Shown: piece by piece, positions 33,239 to 43,004 of the stretch
How positions within the stretch are numbered: position 1 is the first letter of the stretch
Layout: every line of letters starts with the position of its first letter
NCBI GenBank assembly: GCA_015178975.1
Contig: WHVD01000205.1
Location: 62,001-126,000 of the forward strand
Origin: Hysterangium stoloniferum
Taxonomy: Eukaryota; Basidiomycota; Agaricomycetes; Hysterangiales; Hysterangiaceae
Direction: 5' to 3'
Length of the DNA: 64,000 nucleotides
Made by a program: the position numbers and the translations under genes
Notes under the pieces: model-generated
Told to the model about the DNA's origin: nothing
Seen by the model: only the letters and a program-made list of their open reading frames with translations
Database searches by the model: none

Positions 33239-34725
33239 ACTTTCCGCACGTCCCCTGTTGCAGAAATGCACCACATTGGTGCCATCCTCCCCATCCCCCA
33301 CCTGCTACGCAAACTCTCCACCAATGCCGCCATTCGGTTCAGTCGCCTCCCCGCCTCATCCCAAGTCCTAGCGAGGGCCCCTCCCAGCTGGGAGGGCCAC
33401 CATCCGGGCGGCTACCTCCCCCCCTACCCCCCCAAACGGCTCATGCAACCAAACCACCATCATCCACCACCTCGCCTCTATGTCCAGCCCCAAGACCGAA
33501 CGGATTTTTCCTTATTTCGCCCCCCCACATGCACACCGCCCTGCATGGGGTGACCGCCTTTCAAAGAACATCCTGAGTCCTCCCTTTAGCCCTGAAGAGC
33601 GCACTCACTTCATCGAGCAACTCCGCCTCACCATCCACACTGCCAACCAGGACCCTTCTGCCATCATCATCTACACTGATGGCTCCCGCCGCAAAGCTCA
33701 TGGGAACCACCGACGCACAGGTGCCGGCTACTCTATCCACCACCTTGGCACCTCCATCCGCCATGGGCGCTTCGGCCTAGGCAAACGTGCAGGGATTTTC
33801 AACGCCGAAATGTTTGCCCTGGCTAGTGCCAGCGCCGTTCTACCGAAAATCATGGCTGATTTTCCTGAAGCTAAGCACCTTCTCGTCTTCTCTGACAATC
33901 AGGCTGCGCTCAGATCCATTGATGACCTCTCAGACCACCCCAGCCAGTGTGCCTCCATAATTTTCCGCAAACACATTGATGCTTTCCTAGTTGACCCATC
34001 CCACCATGTCTCCCTCTCCTGGATCCCCAGCCACAAGGGATTCCAAGGCAATGAAGAGGCTGACTTCCTCGCAAAAGAAGCTGTTAACCGCCCCCCCATC
34101 ATCCACTCCACTATCTCCTGGGCCCTGGAACGTGCCAAGTCCCACTCCCTAAAACTTTGGCGACAAGACTGGCTACGCCTTCCCCACACCAACCAAGCTG
34201 CCGTCGCACTCCACAAACCCCCTGCTGTGAAACTCTCAAAGTTCCACAAGGAATATGGTGGTTCCCGCCACGTCCACACACGCGTCATCCAGGCCATCTT
34301 GGGCCACGGCTTCTTCGGCGCCTACTACCAATGTTTCCTTCCCGACCTCCCCACCTCCTGTCCCTGTGGCACAGAAGACATCCAGTCCCACCTCCACATC
34401 ATTTCCGAGTGCCCCCTTCATGAGGAGCACCGACACACCCTCCGCACTGCCTCTCAAGACTTATCACTCCCCATTATCCTCGGCACCTACAAAGGCCTTG
34501 AAGCCCTAGCTGAGTTCATTGACGCCTCTGATGCTTTCCGGAAAGCATAACCGGCCCACCATCCCTGCTCTTCCCTGCCCTTCATTCGACCCTCTCGCCC
34601 ATACCAACCAGCTACATACACATCTTGCCGCCCCCACCTACCATTAGGGTACTTTTCTCCCAACCGCTATGTATCGTAGTTATGCGACGTAGTATATAAA
34701 TGTATTAAAAAAAAAAAAAAAAAAA
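33239..34725 (+). mobile_element. LINE (RNase H-bearing, Tad1/I-like), 5'-truncated
   Basis: A 1487-bp 3' end of a non-LTR retrotransposon with a poly(A) tail (about 34707-34725), flanked by an exact 16-bp target duplication gaagccgacgcgtgac (33223-33238 and 34726-34741). The empty site is present in U2 (about 50668) and U3 (about 54001), with small changes, which proves the insertion boundaries. CpG content is high, so it is young. Confidence 0.95.
33480..34550 (+). CDS. LINE ORF2 C-terminus: RNase H and CCHC-like tail
   Basis: 356 residues in frame. RNase H1 fold: AIIIYTDGSRR (first catalytic D, about residue 63), AEMFALASA (E, about 110), LVFSDNQAALRS (D, about 134), and the C-terminal D/E-rich SLSWIPSHKGFQGNEEADFLAK (about 178-200). 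The C-terminus has the LINE-type zinc-binding pattern C-P-C-G-x5-H ... C (SCPCGTEDIQSHLHIISECP). Upstream, 33266-33480 is the end of the RT domain in another frame (AILPIPHLLRKLSTNAAIRF), with the shift near the C-runs at about 33418-33435. The enzyme domain removes RNA from RNA/DNA hybrids during target-primed reverse transcription. Confidence 0.9.
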   Translation: MSSPKTERIFPYFAPPHAHRPAWGDRLSKNILSPPFSPEERTHFIEQLRLTIHTANQDPSAIIIYTDGSRRKAHGNHRRTGAGYSIHHLGTSIRHGRFGLGKRAGIFNAEMFALASASAVLPKIMADFPEAKHLLVFSDNQAALRSIDDLSDHPSQCASIIFRKHIDAFLVDPSHHVSLSWIPSHKGFQGNEEADFLAKEAVNRPPIIHSTISWALERAKSHSLKLWRQDWLRLPHTNQAAVALHKPPAVKLSKFHKEYGGSRHVHTRVIQAILGHGFFGAYYQCFLPDLPTSCPCGTEDIQSHLHIISECPLHEEHRHTLRTASQDLSLPIILGTYKGLEALAEFIDASDAFRKA

Positions 34726-35352
34726 GAAGCCGACGCGTGACTGTTTTTGTAAGTTCAAACTTGCTGGCGGTGCTGCAAAGTTCACCGGCTCTCAGAGGAA
34801 AAATAACCTGAATCTAAGTTTGGGCCCCCTTCGATGTCAGTGCAGTTTGATAATTCTATCAGATGCTTGAAGTTGTGTACTAATGTAAGAGAGTGAGAGT
34901 CCTGCGATCTTGTTATCAACACGCATGACACATCGTGTTTCATTCCATTGTCTCGAGCTCTTGATGGGCACACATGTCCATTCCCCCCCCATTCTTTTAT
35001 CCCTCTAGGATATATCGTTTCCTTTGTTTTCCCCTTATCTTCATCATTTTCTTTTGTTCTACAACACAGAGCCACCTGCATCTCCCCTATATATTGTTCA
35101 ATGTAGACGGTATATAAAAAACGGACAAAGTTGAGTTACGATTACTAAACTACTGTAAAATAGTACATAGCCGAACTACATCTAGTATAGTAAAATCAAA
35201 AGGGAGCGCAGCAAGACCGTGAGTGTCCTCAACGGCTTGCAACACAATACCATTAATCCCAACATATATATATATATACATCCTAAACCTATCTTCAATA
35301 CAACCAATTTTCTACCTCTGTTCTATTCGAACTCTTGCATTCCTAAGTATAG

Positions 35353-35975
35353 TGATTGTATTGAAGCGAGTGGGAATTAGAAAGATACTCTTTCGCAGTT
35401 TATTCGACTGACTTGTTTGTCTGTTGTTTTCTATCCTATATACTATGTACCGGTAATGGTACATTGCCGGTTCCAAATGGATTCCTAATCTTTTACTAAT
35501 GCTATGTTTTATTTACTATTATGACTGCACTCGGACTTATTCTACATCCAATTTTCAACTTCAAACTCTGACAATATCAACACTCCCCCTCGAGTGCAGT
35601 TATCCCAAGCTTAATCCTTCACATAGTTTCTGAAGACTTGGCCCAGGTAATGCTTTGGTAAAAATATCTGCTATGTTCTTGGAGGTAGGGCAGTACTGGA
35701 GTTGAAATGTGTTATTCTTCACAAGATCATGGATGAAGTGATATCTGAGGTCAATATGCTTGGTGTGTGCATGAAACTTGTTGTTTGATGCTAATGCTAT
35801 TGGTCCTTGATTATCACAGTAAACTGGTATGGCTTCTTCCACCAGCTTGTATAATTTGCTGAGTAGAGTCTTGATATATAGGATTTCACATACTACTGAG
35901 GTGAGTGCTATATATTCTGCTTCAGCAGTTGATAACACAATCAAGGATTGCTTTCTAGAAATCCATGCACCTGAT
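35353..35975 (-). mobile_element. Ty1/copia element, 3' end (LTR and RNase H), first copy
   Basis: LTR 35353-35582 (230 bp, tgattgtattg ... atatcaaca) is preceded on the minus strand by the polypurine tract ctcgagggggag. Minus-strand 35600-35944 encodes the copia RNase H end: VLSTAEAEYIALT, PVYCDNQGPIALASN, KHIDLRYHFI, TKALPGPSL. It continues after the H/G2 insertion at 45203. The insertion point in unit U (tatag before the LTR) is the same as in the second copy at 54620, so the pair arose by duplication after insertion. It is broken. Confidence 0.88.
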
Positions 35976-36909
35976 TGTTAGAGTACATACATTGTATTGC
36001 AAGCCGTTGATGCGTTTTATCTCAATGCTCGGCTATTTCATACTTTACAGTAGCTTAGTCATCACATGTATTTCAGTAGGGACTTTGTCATCCCCTCACC
36101 CACATGAAATCCCATTGCATATCCTTACAGGTTATGGGCCCCACCAGTTGCCTCTAATTTGCTTATCTACTGCTGCTATATCTAAACTACACCCCTTTGT
36201 CATTGTCAACATTGCTGCTCCTATTTCGAAAATTTTTGTTGGCACAATGAGAGGTGAACTTACAAAGTGTGGTATTGGGACTAAAGATACTGTGGAGTGG
36301 CAGTGGTATACGGAGCATGGTTTATTGGGAATGGACTCACAGATTGTTGTACCTGTTCATCTATGGGTTTGATGAAGACAACAACATTCGACTTCTAGTT
36401 CTGCAAACCGACCTTTGCAAAGTAGGCCTGTTGTCCCACAAGTGGCCAGGCTGAAGTATTCTGTTATTTGTGAGGATTAGGAGTTGTGAGCAGGGCTCTG
36501 CAGTCTAGCATGTGAAATCCGGGAGGTTAGGAGGATGTGTACTAGGAATTGTGAGCTGAAGGTACCATTCGACACTAATGTAATGGAGGTGTGGTCTGGG
36601 AGGTTGGGGGAATGCATACTAGGAGCAAGGGATGCTCCGAGGTACAATTCAATGCCAAATGTACCAGAAGATTTTTGCGTCTAGTGGGTGCAGCATATTT
36701 TCAAGTTTTGGATGAATATCACATCTAATCTTGCATCTAGTGGGCACAGCACAGCGGGTCTCTCAAAATTTTTGAGCGGATTCTGCATCTAGTGGGTGCA
36801 GTGGGTTTTCGTGTCAATTTTTGGATGGATTTTGCATTGAGTAGGCACAATATTTTTTGTGTTAAAATTGTTTATTGCTCATTTTTCGTGTGTATGGACT
36901 CACTGCACA

Positions 36910-37751
36910 TGTTAGGATACACACTCAGGCCGGGTTTCCGGAGAAACCCGCGGGATATCCGGTAGGACTTGGCTTCAGCTTATAGGCTGCGCCCTCGCTA
37001 GATCGTGTTGTCCAATTTCAGACAGGCGGACGGGAATCCCGGGGAGTCCGGGCGGGGGTTCGTGGGTCGTGAGTCGTAGGTCGTGAGTCGAGAGTCGTGA
37101 ATCGAGATAGTCGAGAGTCGTGAATCGAGATAGTCGAGAGAGATAGATGCGCCGGAGCCCGTGGGCTCCGACTAGTGCGAGCGGTCTGATAAGAGTAGGG
37201 TTTTAAAGAGGAAAATGTATTAGATTACTGGGGGGAATCTAAGCTAATTTTCTGACTGGATTGTATGTACAACATCTGCCAGTTTATATAGACCGTGGAA
37301 TGCATGACATACCGAATCCAGTAATAATGAGACGAAACGAGCAAAACATAGAACGGGAATAGTAAACACCAAATTGGTGTTAGGAATAGGACGGAACGGA
37401 GCGGAGTCCGAATTGTGACAAAGCATAACCCATAACGGGAAATGGAGCGGGAGCGGAGTCCTAAATCGTGACAGGTCATTTGACTAAAATGGGAACGGGG
37501 CTCGATTAGAGCGGTGACGGGATTCTAAGCGGGTCCGGTGACTGATGCGTGGGACGAAGACGGACATAGACAGAGACGGGGTCCGGGGGAAGTCCGGTGA
37601 CTGATATGTGTCTTAATGAGGTCGAACGTAACGAGTCTTGACGTAACGGAGTCCGGGCGGGAAATCCTATAAACAGACGATTGGTGCTTGTAGCGCGTGG
37701 GGGCGTACGAGTTAGTGCCCGGAGTCCGGCGGGATTTGCCCGGTCGTAACA
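36910..37751 (-). repeat. G2 3' LTR (family B)
   Basis: 842 bp, tgttaggatac ... ggtcgtaaca, with a 23-bp direct repeat (unit gtcgagagtcgtgaatcgagata) present twice at about 37086-37136. Confidence 0.95.
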
Positions 37752-37960
37752 GTATCCTCCCTTTATGCCGAAGTCCCAAAGAGGCTCTAGACCTAAATAA
37801 GGTTCTTGTCGGCTACGCGCATGTGTCAAAAGTCATGTCGGTTACACGTATGTGTCAAAGAGTCATGTGATCTGGAAGGTAAGGTTCAAACGCGACGAGC
37901 CTATATAAAAAATTGAAAAATAGAAATTTCTTCTTCTTTATTACCCCCATCTTCGTCACT

Positions 37961-38940
37961 ATGGGACCAAAACCAACACCACGCAAGCCAATGCCGACAG
38001 CAGGGCCCTCCACGGGCACTCCGTATCGGGCGCCGTGGACGGCGGCCCAATTGTTGGCACGGCGAGAAGAGCAGCGCCAGCTTCCTGAAGCAGCAGAGAG
38101 AGAGGCGAGGGAGGCTGAGGAGGCCCTGGACAAAGAGTACCAGGAAGCATTGGCCGCGGAGGAAGAGGCCGCAAAGGAGAGGGAACGTGAGGCGGAGGAG
38201 GCTGCGCGAGTGGCCGTGGAGAACGCCCAGGTGGCTGCGGAGAAAGCCCGGTTGGCCGCGGAGAGGGCCGCCATTGTTGCGGGAAAAGTAAGTCCCAAAT
38301 TCACTTGTCGATTTTTTACTGACTTGTGATTTTCAGTGCAAAGCGACAGAGGTGGAGTCGGAGTCCGAGGGGGAGCCAGAGAGCCCCCAAAAGGTAGGCC
38401 TCATGTCCATGGAATACCCGCGGAGACTGACCAACTCAACAGAAGGCAAGGAAGGCGGCGCCAGTCCGTCTTCCGACGCGGAACGAGCCGCGGTGTTCCG
38501 GTTGCAACGACCGGAACACGGAATGCAACCGAAAGGCCGGCCGGGGGCCGGGATGTTATCAATGTGCACACCTCAAGGCGAGGTGCTCGCTTGTGCACAA
38601 GCAGGCCACGGGATCCGGGGCGCGAGACATAAGCGGGACGGACGGGTTGTCCGGGTTGGACGAGGTCCTTGGACGGATCGCCGAGGGCATCGAGGCCCAA
38701 AACGAGTTGCTCCGGAAGAGCAACAAAGTCCAAATTGTGGTGGCAAAGGAGCTGTCCGGACTCCGCGAGGAGTTTTGGAAGTTCCTGGCGGAGTATGGCG
38801 GCTATGTCTTTGAAGAGCCGCAAGTTGGGAGTTCCGAGGATGCCGGATCGGATGAGGACGGGGTTGCCGCAGAGGTCGCGGAGCTCCCTGAGGAGGTAGC
38901 TGAGGCAGAGGGGAAAAAACATAGTCCCATAAATGTAGAC
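37961..38940 (+). CDS. G2 antisense accessory gene: coiled coil and Zn2Cys6 cluster
   Basis: Plus-strand gene-like unit between pol and the 3' LTR of a minus-strand element. First segment from ATG 37961 (MGPKPTPRKPMPTAG) is a long A/E/K/R helix to about 38285, ending at donor gtaagt (38288). A short acidic segment (EVESESEGEPESP) follows after an acceptor near 38336 and ends at another donor-like gtaggc. The last segment (about 38440-38940) encodes C-x2-C-x6-C-x9-C-x2-C-x6-C (ending CYQCAHLKARC), then a helix LDEVLGRIAEGIEAQNELLR and an acidic tail ending SPINVD. That cysteine spacing is the fungal Zn2Cys6 signature. A TATA-like ctatataaaa at about 37901 lies 60 bp upstream of the ATG. Known of the family: nuclear DNA binding. 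Inferred: element-encoded regulator or targeting factor. I know no established precedent. Confidence 0.7.
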
Positions 38941-39146
38941 TGAAAAGTAATATAGAAATAAAAGTAATTGAACATAAAAGTAAAGCGTGAAAAACATAAA
39001 AAATAAAAGTCAAAGCCAAAGTCCGCGGAGAATCCGCTTGAAGACTTGACCAGACATGTTAGAACCTGTAAAAGCAAAGAGAGACATAGGGCGACAGGGA
39101 AAAATGAAAATGAGTCCAAACGTAACACGGGGTCCGCGGAGTGCGG

Positions 39147-42100
39147 TCAGAGAGACGATAATGGTCCAGGTTTGAGTGGGTAAGCTGTATGAAAGTCAGT
39201 AACAATTTCCGTGGCATTACCGAGTTCCGTGGCCAAAATCCATGAGGTTTCTTCATCAGTGCCCTCGTAACCCGCCCACTTGACCAAGTAAAGCAGTTTA
39301 CAAGTGCGTCGACGCTTGTCAATTTTTGAATCTAAAATCTGAGAGATTTCAAACTCGGGTTCTCCGTCAATGACGACAGGAGGAGGCGGAGATTGCACGT
39401 GATCCGGGATAGTGTTAGCAGTACAAGGTTCTAGCATAGAGACATGAAATACCGGGTGTACCGCGCGCATGCTATCCGGAAGCCGTAGAGTCCAAGAAAC
39501 TGAACCTACTTGTGCGATAATTTCAAAGGGACCTAAATATTTTTCAGCAAGCTTCTTTGATGGACGGGTAGTCCGGAAGAATTGAGCTTTGACATAAACA
39601 CGGTCGCCAATCTTGAAGTTTGGTGGCGGGATCCGGTGTTTGTCCGCTGAATGTTGGTATTGCTCTTGGGCGGACAATATTGCAGTCCGGAGTTCCTCGT
39701 GGAGCTCGTGGAGGTCCGTGGTGAACTCTTGAGCACGAACAGAGGCGAGATTTCGTTCTGGATGTACTGTAATATTTGGATTATATCCTTTATTTGCAAA
39801 GAACGGGGAAACGCCAGTAGTGGCCGAGGGTGCATTGTTGTAAGCAAACTCTGCAAGTGGTAACAAGGTTTTCCAATTGTCCTGTTGATAGTTGCAATAT
39901 ACGCGGAGGTATTGTTCCAATGTCTGGTTGACGCGTTCGGTTTGTCCGTCACCTTCCGGGTGATGTCCGGACGTGAAATGTAATGTCATGTCCAAGGATT
40001 TTCCGAGGGATCTAAAGAAGTGAGACACGAACTCTGATCCTCGATCGGAAGTCACGTGGGACGGAACTCCGTGCTTGGAAAATTCGTGGATAATAAAAAG
40101 TTCCGCTAACTGCACGGACGTAATTGTATCATAAGTAGGGATGAATATACCTTGTTTTGAGAATCTGTCAACAACGACTAGGATAGCGGAAAAGCCTTCA
40201 GAATCCGGTAGGTGTTCAATGAAATCCATAGATATAGAATTCCACGGGTGTTCCGGTACCGGGAGTTGTTTCAAAAGGCCATATGGCTTGTGTCGCTGAG
40301 ATTTCGAGTGGGGACAAGTAGTGCAAGATTTACAATAGTGCTTAACGAATCCACGGAGTCCGGGCCAAGTATATTCTCTTCTTATTAATGATAGAGTCTT
40401 GTTGTACCCGAAATGTCCTGAGAGTGGATGATCATGTTTGTATTGAAGGATCCTGAGGCGGAGGCCGCCGGAGTCCGGTACATAGATACGATCGTCAAGT
40501 CTAATGAAACCATGTTGATCAAGAGACCACCGAGGTTGATCGGGGTCCACGGGATTGTCCAGATGAGCTTTAGTAACTGGGTCTAGCGGAATTGCCGATA
40601 GAATATCTTGATGTAACTTTTCGATATCCATAATGATAATTCCACGGACAATGGGATTGACGAGGAAAGTTGTGCGGACCGATGCGGTAAGTTGTTGATT
40701 CGTGAAGATAGGTTTCAGGTTGTGCGGATTTACCGTTGCATAGTCGTTGCTCCCCTCTTTAGGATAGACGTCCCATCGTCTAGTTAAAGCGTCGGGTTTG
40801 CCGCCGAGACGGCCGGGTCGAAAACGGATAATCATGTTGAAGGCGGAGAGATATTCAGACCAGTGGGCCTGCCGACGGGTCAAGAGTTTTGTGGTAGAAA
40901 AGTATTCCAGGTTTTTGTGATCTGTTACAACGTCAATAGGAGCTCCTGAACCTTCCAAATAGTGTCGCCATGCTTTGAAAGCTGAAAAGATTGCCAGAAG
41001 TTCTTTATCATGAACGTCGTAGTTGAGCTCTGCTCCGGTAAAAGTCCGGGACAGAAAAGCCACGGGGTGAACTTCTCCGTCGGAGTCCTGGATAGAGAGA
41101 ATGGCTCCAAGTGCATAGTCGGAGGCGTCCGTTTCAACAATGAGCGGGAAGTCCGGTTTCCAATGCGACAGAATAGGAGCTGTGGAAAAAGAATTTTTTA
41201 AAAGATTGAAAGCTTTTTGACACTTATCGTTAAAGTTCCACGGAGTACCCTTACGCGTAAGACGGGTAAGGGGTACCGTGATGTCGGAATATCCACGGAT
41301 AAAACGTCTATAAAAATTGGCAAAGCCGAGGAAGGATTGGATATCTTTAACTTTTCGGGGTTCGGGCCAGTCTTTGATGACTTGCACTTTAGTTTCGTCC
41401 ATGCGGAGTCCATCGGGTCCCATCATGAAACCTAGGTATTCCACGGAGTCCGTGTCAAAAGTACATTTTTTACCATTTGCGAATAAACCATGTTGTCTGA
41501 GCCTCCGGAGAACCTCACGGACTTGTTTGTCGTGTTCCGCGGGATTCTCGGAGTAGATAAGAATGTCGTCCAAGTAAACAATGACGCATACATCGAGCAT
41601 GTCGGAGAAAATGTCGTTGATAAAACACTGAAAAACAGACGGGGCATTAGTGAGTCCAAAAGGGATGACCAACCACTCGAAGGCCCCATAGCGGGTTCTA
41701 AAAGTGGTTTTCCATTCATCGCCCGCGGCAATCCGGACCAAATGATAGGCATGCTTGAGATCTATTTTGGTGTAAATCCGGGCATTCTGCGGAGCATCGA
41801 GCAGGTCAGATATAAGTGGGAGTGGATATTTGTCCTTTTTGGTGACAGCATTGAGACCTCTAAAATCAACACATAGTCGAAGGGATCCATCCTTTTTTCT
41901 GACAAACAAAACAGGTGCTCCAAAAGGAGACTTTGAGGGTCGAATAAAACCTATGGACAAATGTTCATCCAGGAAATCACGGATTGCGGATAGTTCCGTG
42001 GACGAAAGCGGGTAAATATGTCCTAGGGGTGGCTGGGCGCCATCTTCAAGATCGATTTTTAAGTTGTATTCTCTGTGAGGCGGAAGCCGGTCAGCTTTTC

Positions 42101-43004
42101 GCTTGCTAAAAACATCCGCGAAGTCATGGTATTTCTCCGGGACACCTTCTAGGTCAGCAGCTTGCTCAGATTCGGATACTGGGGTTGAGAAACGTCCAGT
42201 TGCTTCATCAATTTTTAAGTTGATAGTGAACGCCTGGGACCCATCCATTTTTGAAGCCCTAATAAAAGCTGCAGCATTAATCAGAGAAATGGACGGAGGT
42301 GCCGTGGGTTCCGGGGAAGCTGTAGGTGCCGTAGGGATCACAGGAGTCCTCGAGACTGCAGGTGCCGGGAAGGCCATGGGTGCCGTGGAGGCCAAGACAG
42401 GCGCAGTTTCCTCAGTCGCCGCGGGAGTTCGGAATGTTATACTGTTAGCTATCCAGTCAATCAACGGATTGTAGCGGGTAAGCCAGTTATGTCCTAGAAC
42501 CACCGAGCAACTTGAGTCTAACTGGGTCACATAGAAAGTGACCAATTGAGATGTTCCATAAGGGAAACTGATGGGTAAATCACAAGCTTGGGTAACAACC
42601 GAATTACTTGTGCCATCGAAGAGGCGGAGAGCGATGGGATTTATCGAATAAGTTGACAAAGAATTTTTTTGCGTGAATTTTGTATCTAAAAAACAATGAG
42701 TCGAGCCGGAATCTATGAGAGCTGAAAAAACGAATTTCGGAAGCATATTAGACATAAGTTTAACGAAAAATGAATCAGAATGTGAAAGAGCGGATGCGTT
42801 GAGGCGAGTGAACTCTTGAATGCGCGGAGAGGCAACGCAACCCCTAACCCGCGCGGAGTCCGCGGGGTTGCTTACTCTTTTTTCGAATCGGCAGCCGGTT
42901 TGTCCTTCGACGGGGTTTCCGTGGAGGCCTTGGCTGATCGACCCTTTGAAGAGTTTGCTTTTGCCAGCGGACATTCCGGGACTCGATGACTGGGTTTCCC
43001 ACAC
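39147..43004 (-). CDS. G2 pol polyprotein (PR-RT-RH-IN-chromodomain)
   Basis: 1285-residue open frame overlapping the end of gag by about 130 bp in the -1 frame, as is known for fungal gypsy elements that use frameshifting. Domains: retropepsin ALIDSGSTHCFL (about residue 95); RT with VYLDDILIYS (about 478); RNase H beginning VETDASDYALGAIL (about 625); integrase zinc region H-x-H ... C-x2-C (HPLSGHFGYNKTLS ... CKSCTTC, about 855-895); core with D in SMDFIEHL, D in TSDRGSEF, E in GDGQTERVNQ (about 930-1020); and chromodomain LLYLVKWAGYEGTDEETSW near the C-terminus, which in chromoviruses binds modified histone H3 and steers insertion to heterochromatin. Confidence 0.95.
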   Translation of the reverse strand: MWETQSSSPGMSAGKSKLFKGSISQGLHGNPVEGQTGCRFEKRVSNPADSARVRGCVASPRIQEFTRLNASALSHSDSFFVKLMSNMLPKFVFSALIDSGSTHCFLDTKFTQKNSLSTYSINPIALRLFDGTSNSVVTQACDLPISFPYGTSQLVTFYVTQLDSSCSVVLGHNWLTRYNPLIDWIANSITFRTPAATEETAPVLASTAPMAFPAPAVSRTPVIPTAPTASPEPTAPPSISLINAAAFIRASKMDGSQAFTINLKIDEATGRFSTPVSESEQAADLEGVPEKYHDFADVFSKRKADRLPPHREYNLKIDLEDGAQPPLGHIYPLSSTELSAIRDFLDEHLSIGFIRPSKSPFGAPVLFVRKKDGSLRLCVDFRGLNAVTKKDKYPLPLISDLLDAPQNARIYTKIDLKHAYHLVRIAAGDEWKTTFRTRYGAFEWLVIPFGLTNAPSVFQCFINDIFSDMLDVCVIVYLDDILIYSENPAEHDKQVREVLRRLRQHGLFANGKKCTFDTDSVEYLGFMMGPDGLRMDETKVQVIKDWPEPRKVKDIQSFLGFANFYRRFIRGYSDITVPLTRLTRKGTPWNFNDKCQKAFNLLKNSFSTAPILSHWKPDFPLIVETDASDYALGAILSIQDSDGEVHPVAFLSRTFTGAELNYDVHDKELLAIFSAFKAWRHYLEGSGAPIDVVTDHKNLEYFSTTKLLTRRQAHWSEYLSAFNMIIRFRPGRLGGKPDALTRRWDVYPKEGSNDYATVNPHNLKPIFTNQQLTASVRTTFLVNPIVRGIIIMDIEKLHQDILSAIPLDPVTKAHLDNPVDPDQPRWSLDQHGFIRLDDRIYVPDSGGLRLRILQYKHDHPLSGHFGYNKTLSLIRREYTWPGLRGFVKHYCKSCTTCPHSKSQRHKPYGLLKQLPVPEHPWNSISMDFIEHLPDSEGFSAILVVVDRFSKQGIFIPTYDTITSVQLAELFIIHEFSKHGVPSHVTSDRGSEFVSHFFRSLGKSLDMTLHFTSGHHPEGDGQTERVNQTLEQYLRVYCNYQQDNWKTLLPLAEFAYNNAPSATTGVSPFFANKGYNPNITVHPERNLASVRAQEFTTDLHELHEELRTAILSAQEQYQHSADKHRIPPPNFKIGDRVYVKAQFFRTTRPSKKLAEKYLGPFEIIAQVGSVSWTLRLPDSMRAVHPVFHVSMLEPCTANTIPDHVQSPPPPVVIDGEPEFEISQILDSKIDKRRRTCKLLYLVKWAGYEGTDEETSWILATELGNATEIVTDFHTAYPLKPGPLSSL

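Larger units (their letters stand above)
31769..35352 (-). repeat. Repeat unit U1 with minus-strand gene-like sequence
   Basis: One of four good copies of a non-LTR unit (others 30600-31768, 48700-51640 and 52100-54619). Minus-strand open stretches keep the same amino-acid pattern across copies and are bounded by GT-AG candidates (for instance donor gtaatg at about 32634 on the reverse strand, acceptor ctccag near 32570). The unit is interrupted by a LINE (33239-34725) and ends at a copia LTR (35353). I do not recognise the encoded protein. It may be a duplicated host locus or a gene carried by an unidentified transposon. Confidence 0.5.

Noticed and set aside
35223-35411. 62-codon plus-strand frame repeated at 54490-54678
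   Set aside because: Both copies are identical because they are duplicated, and the frame runs into the copia LTR; kept only as context for the open frame at 51268-51588.
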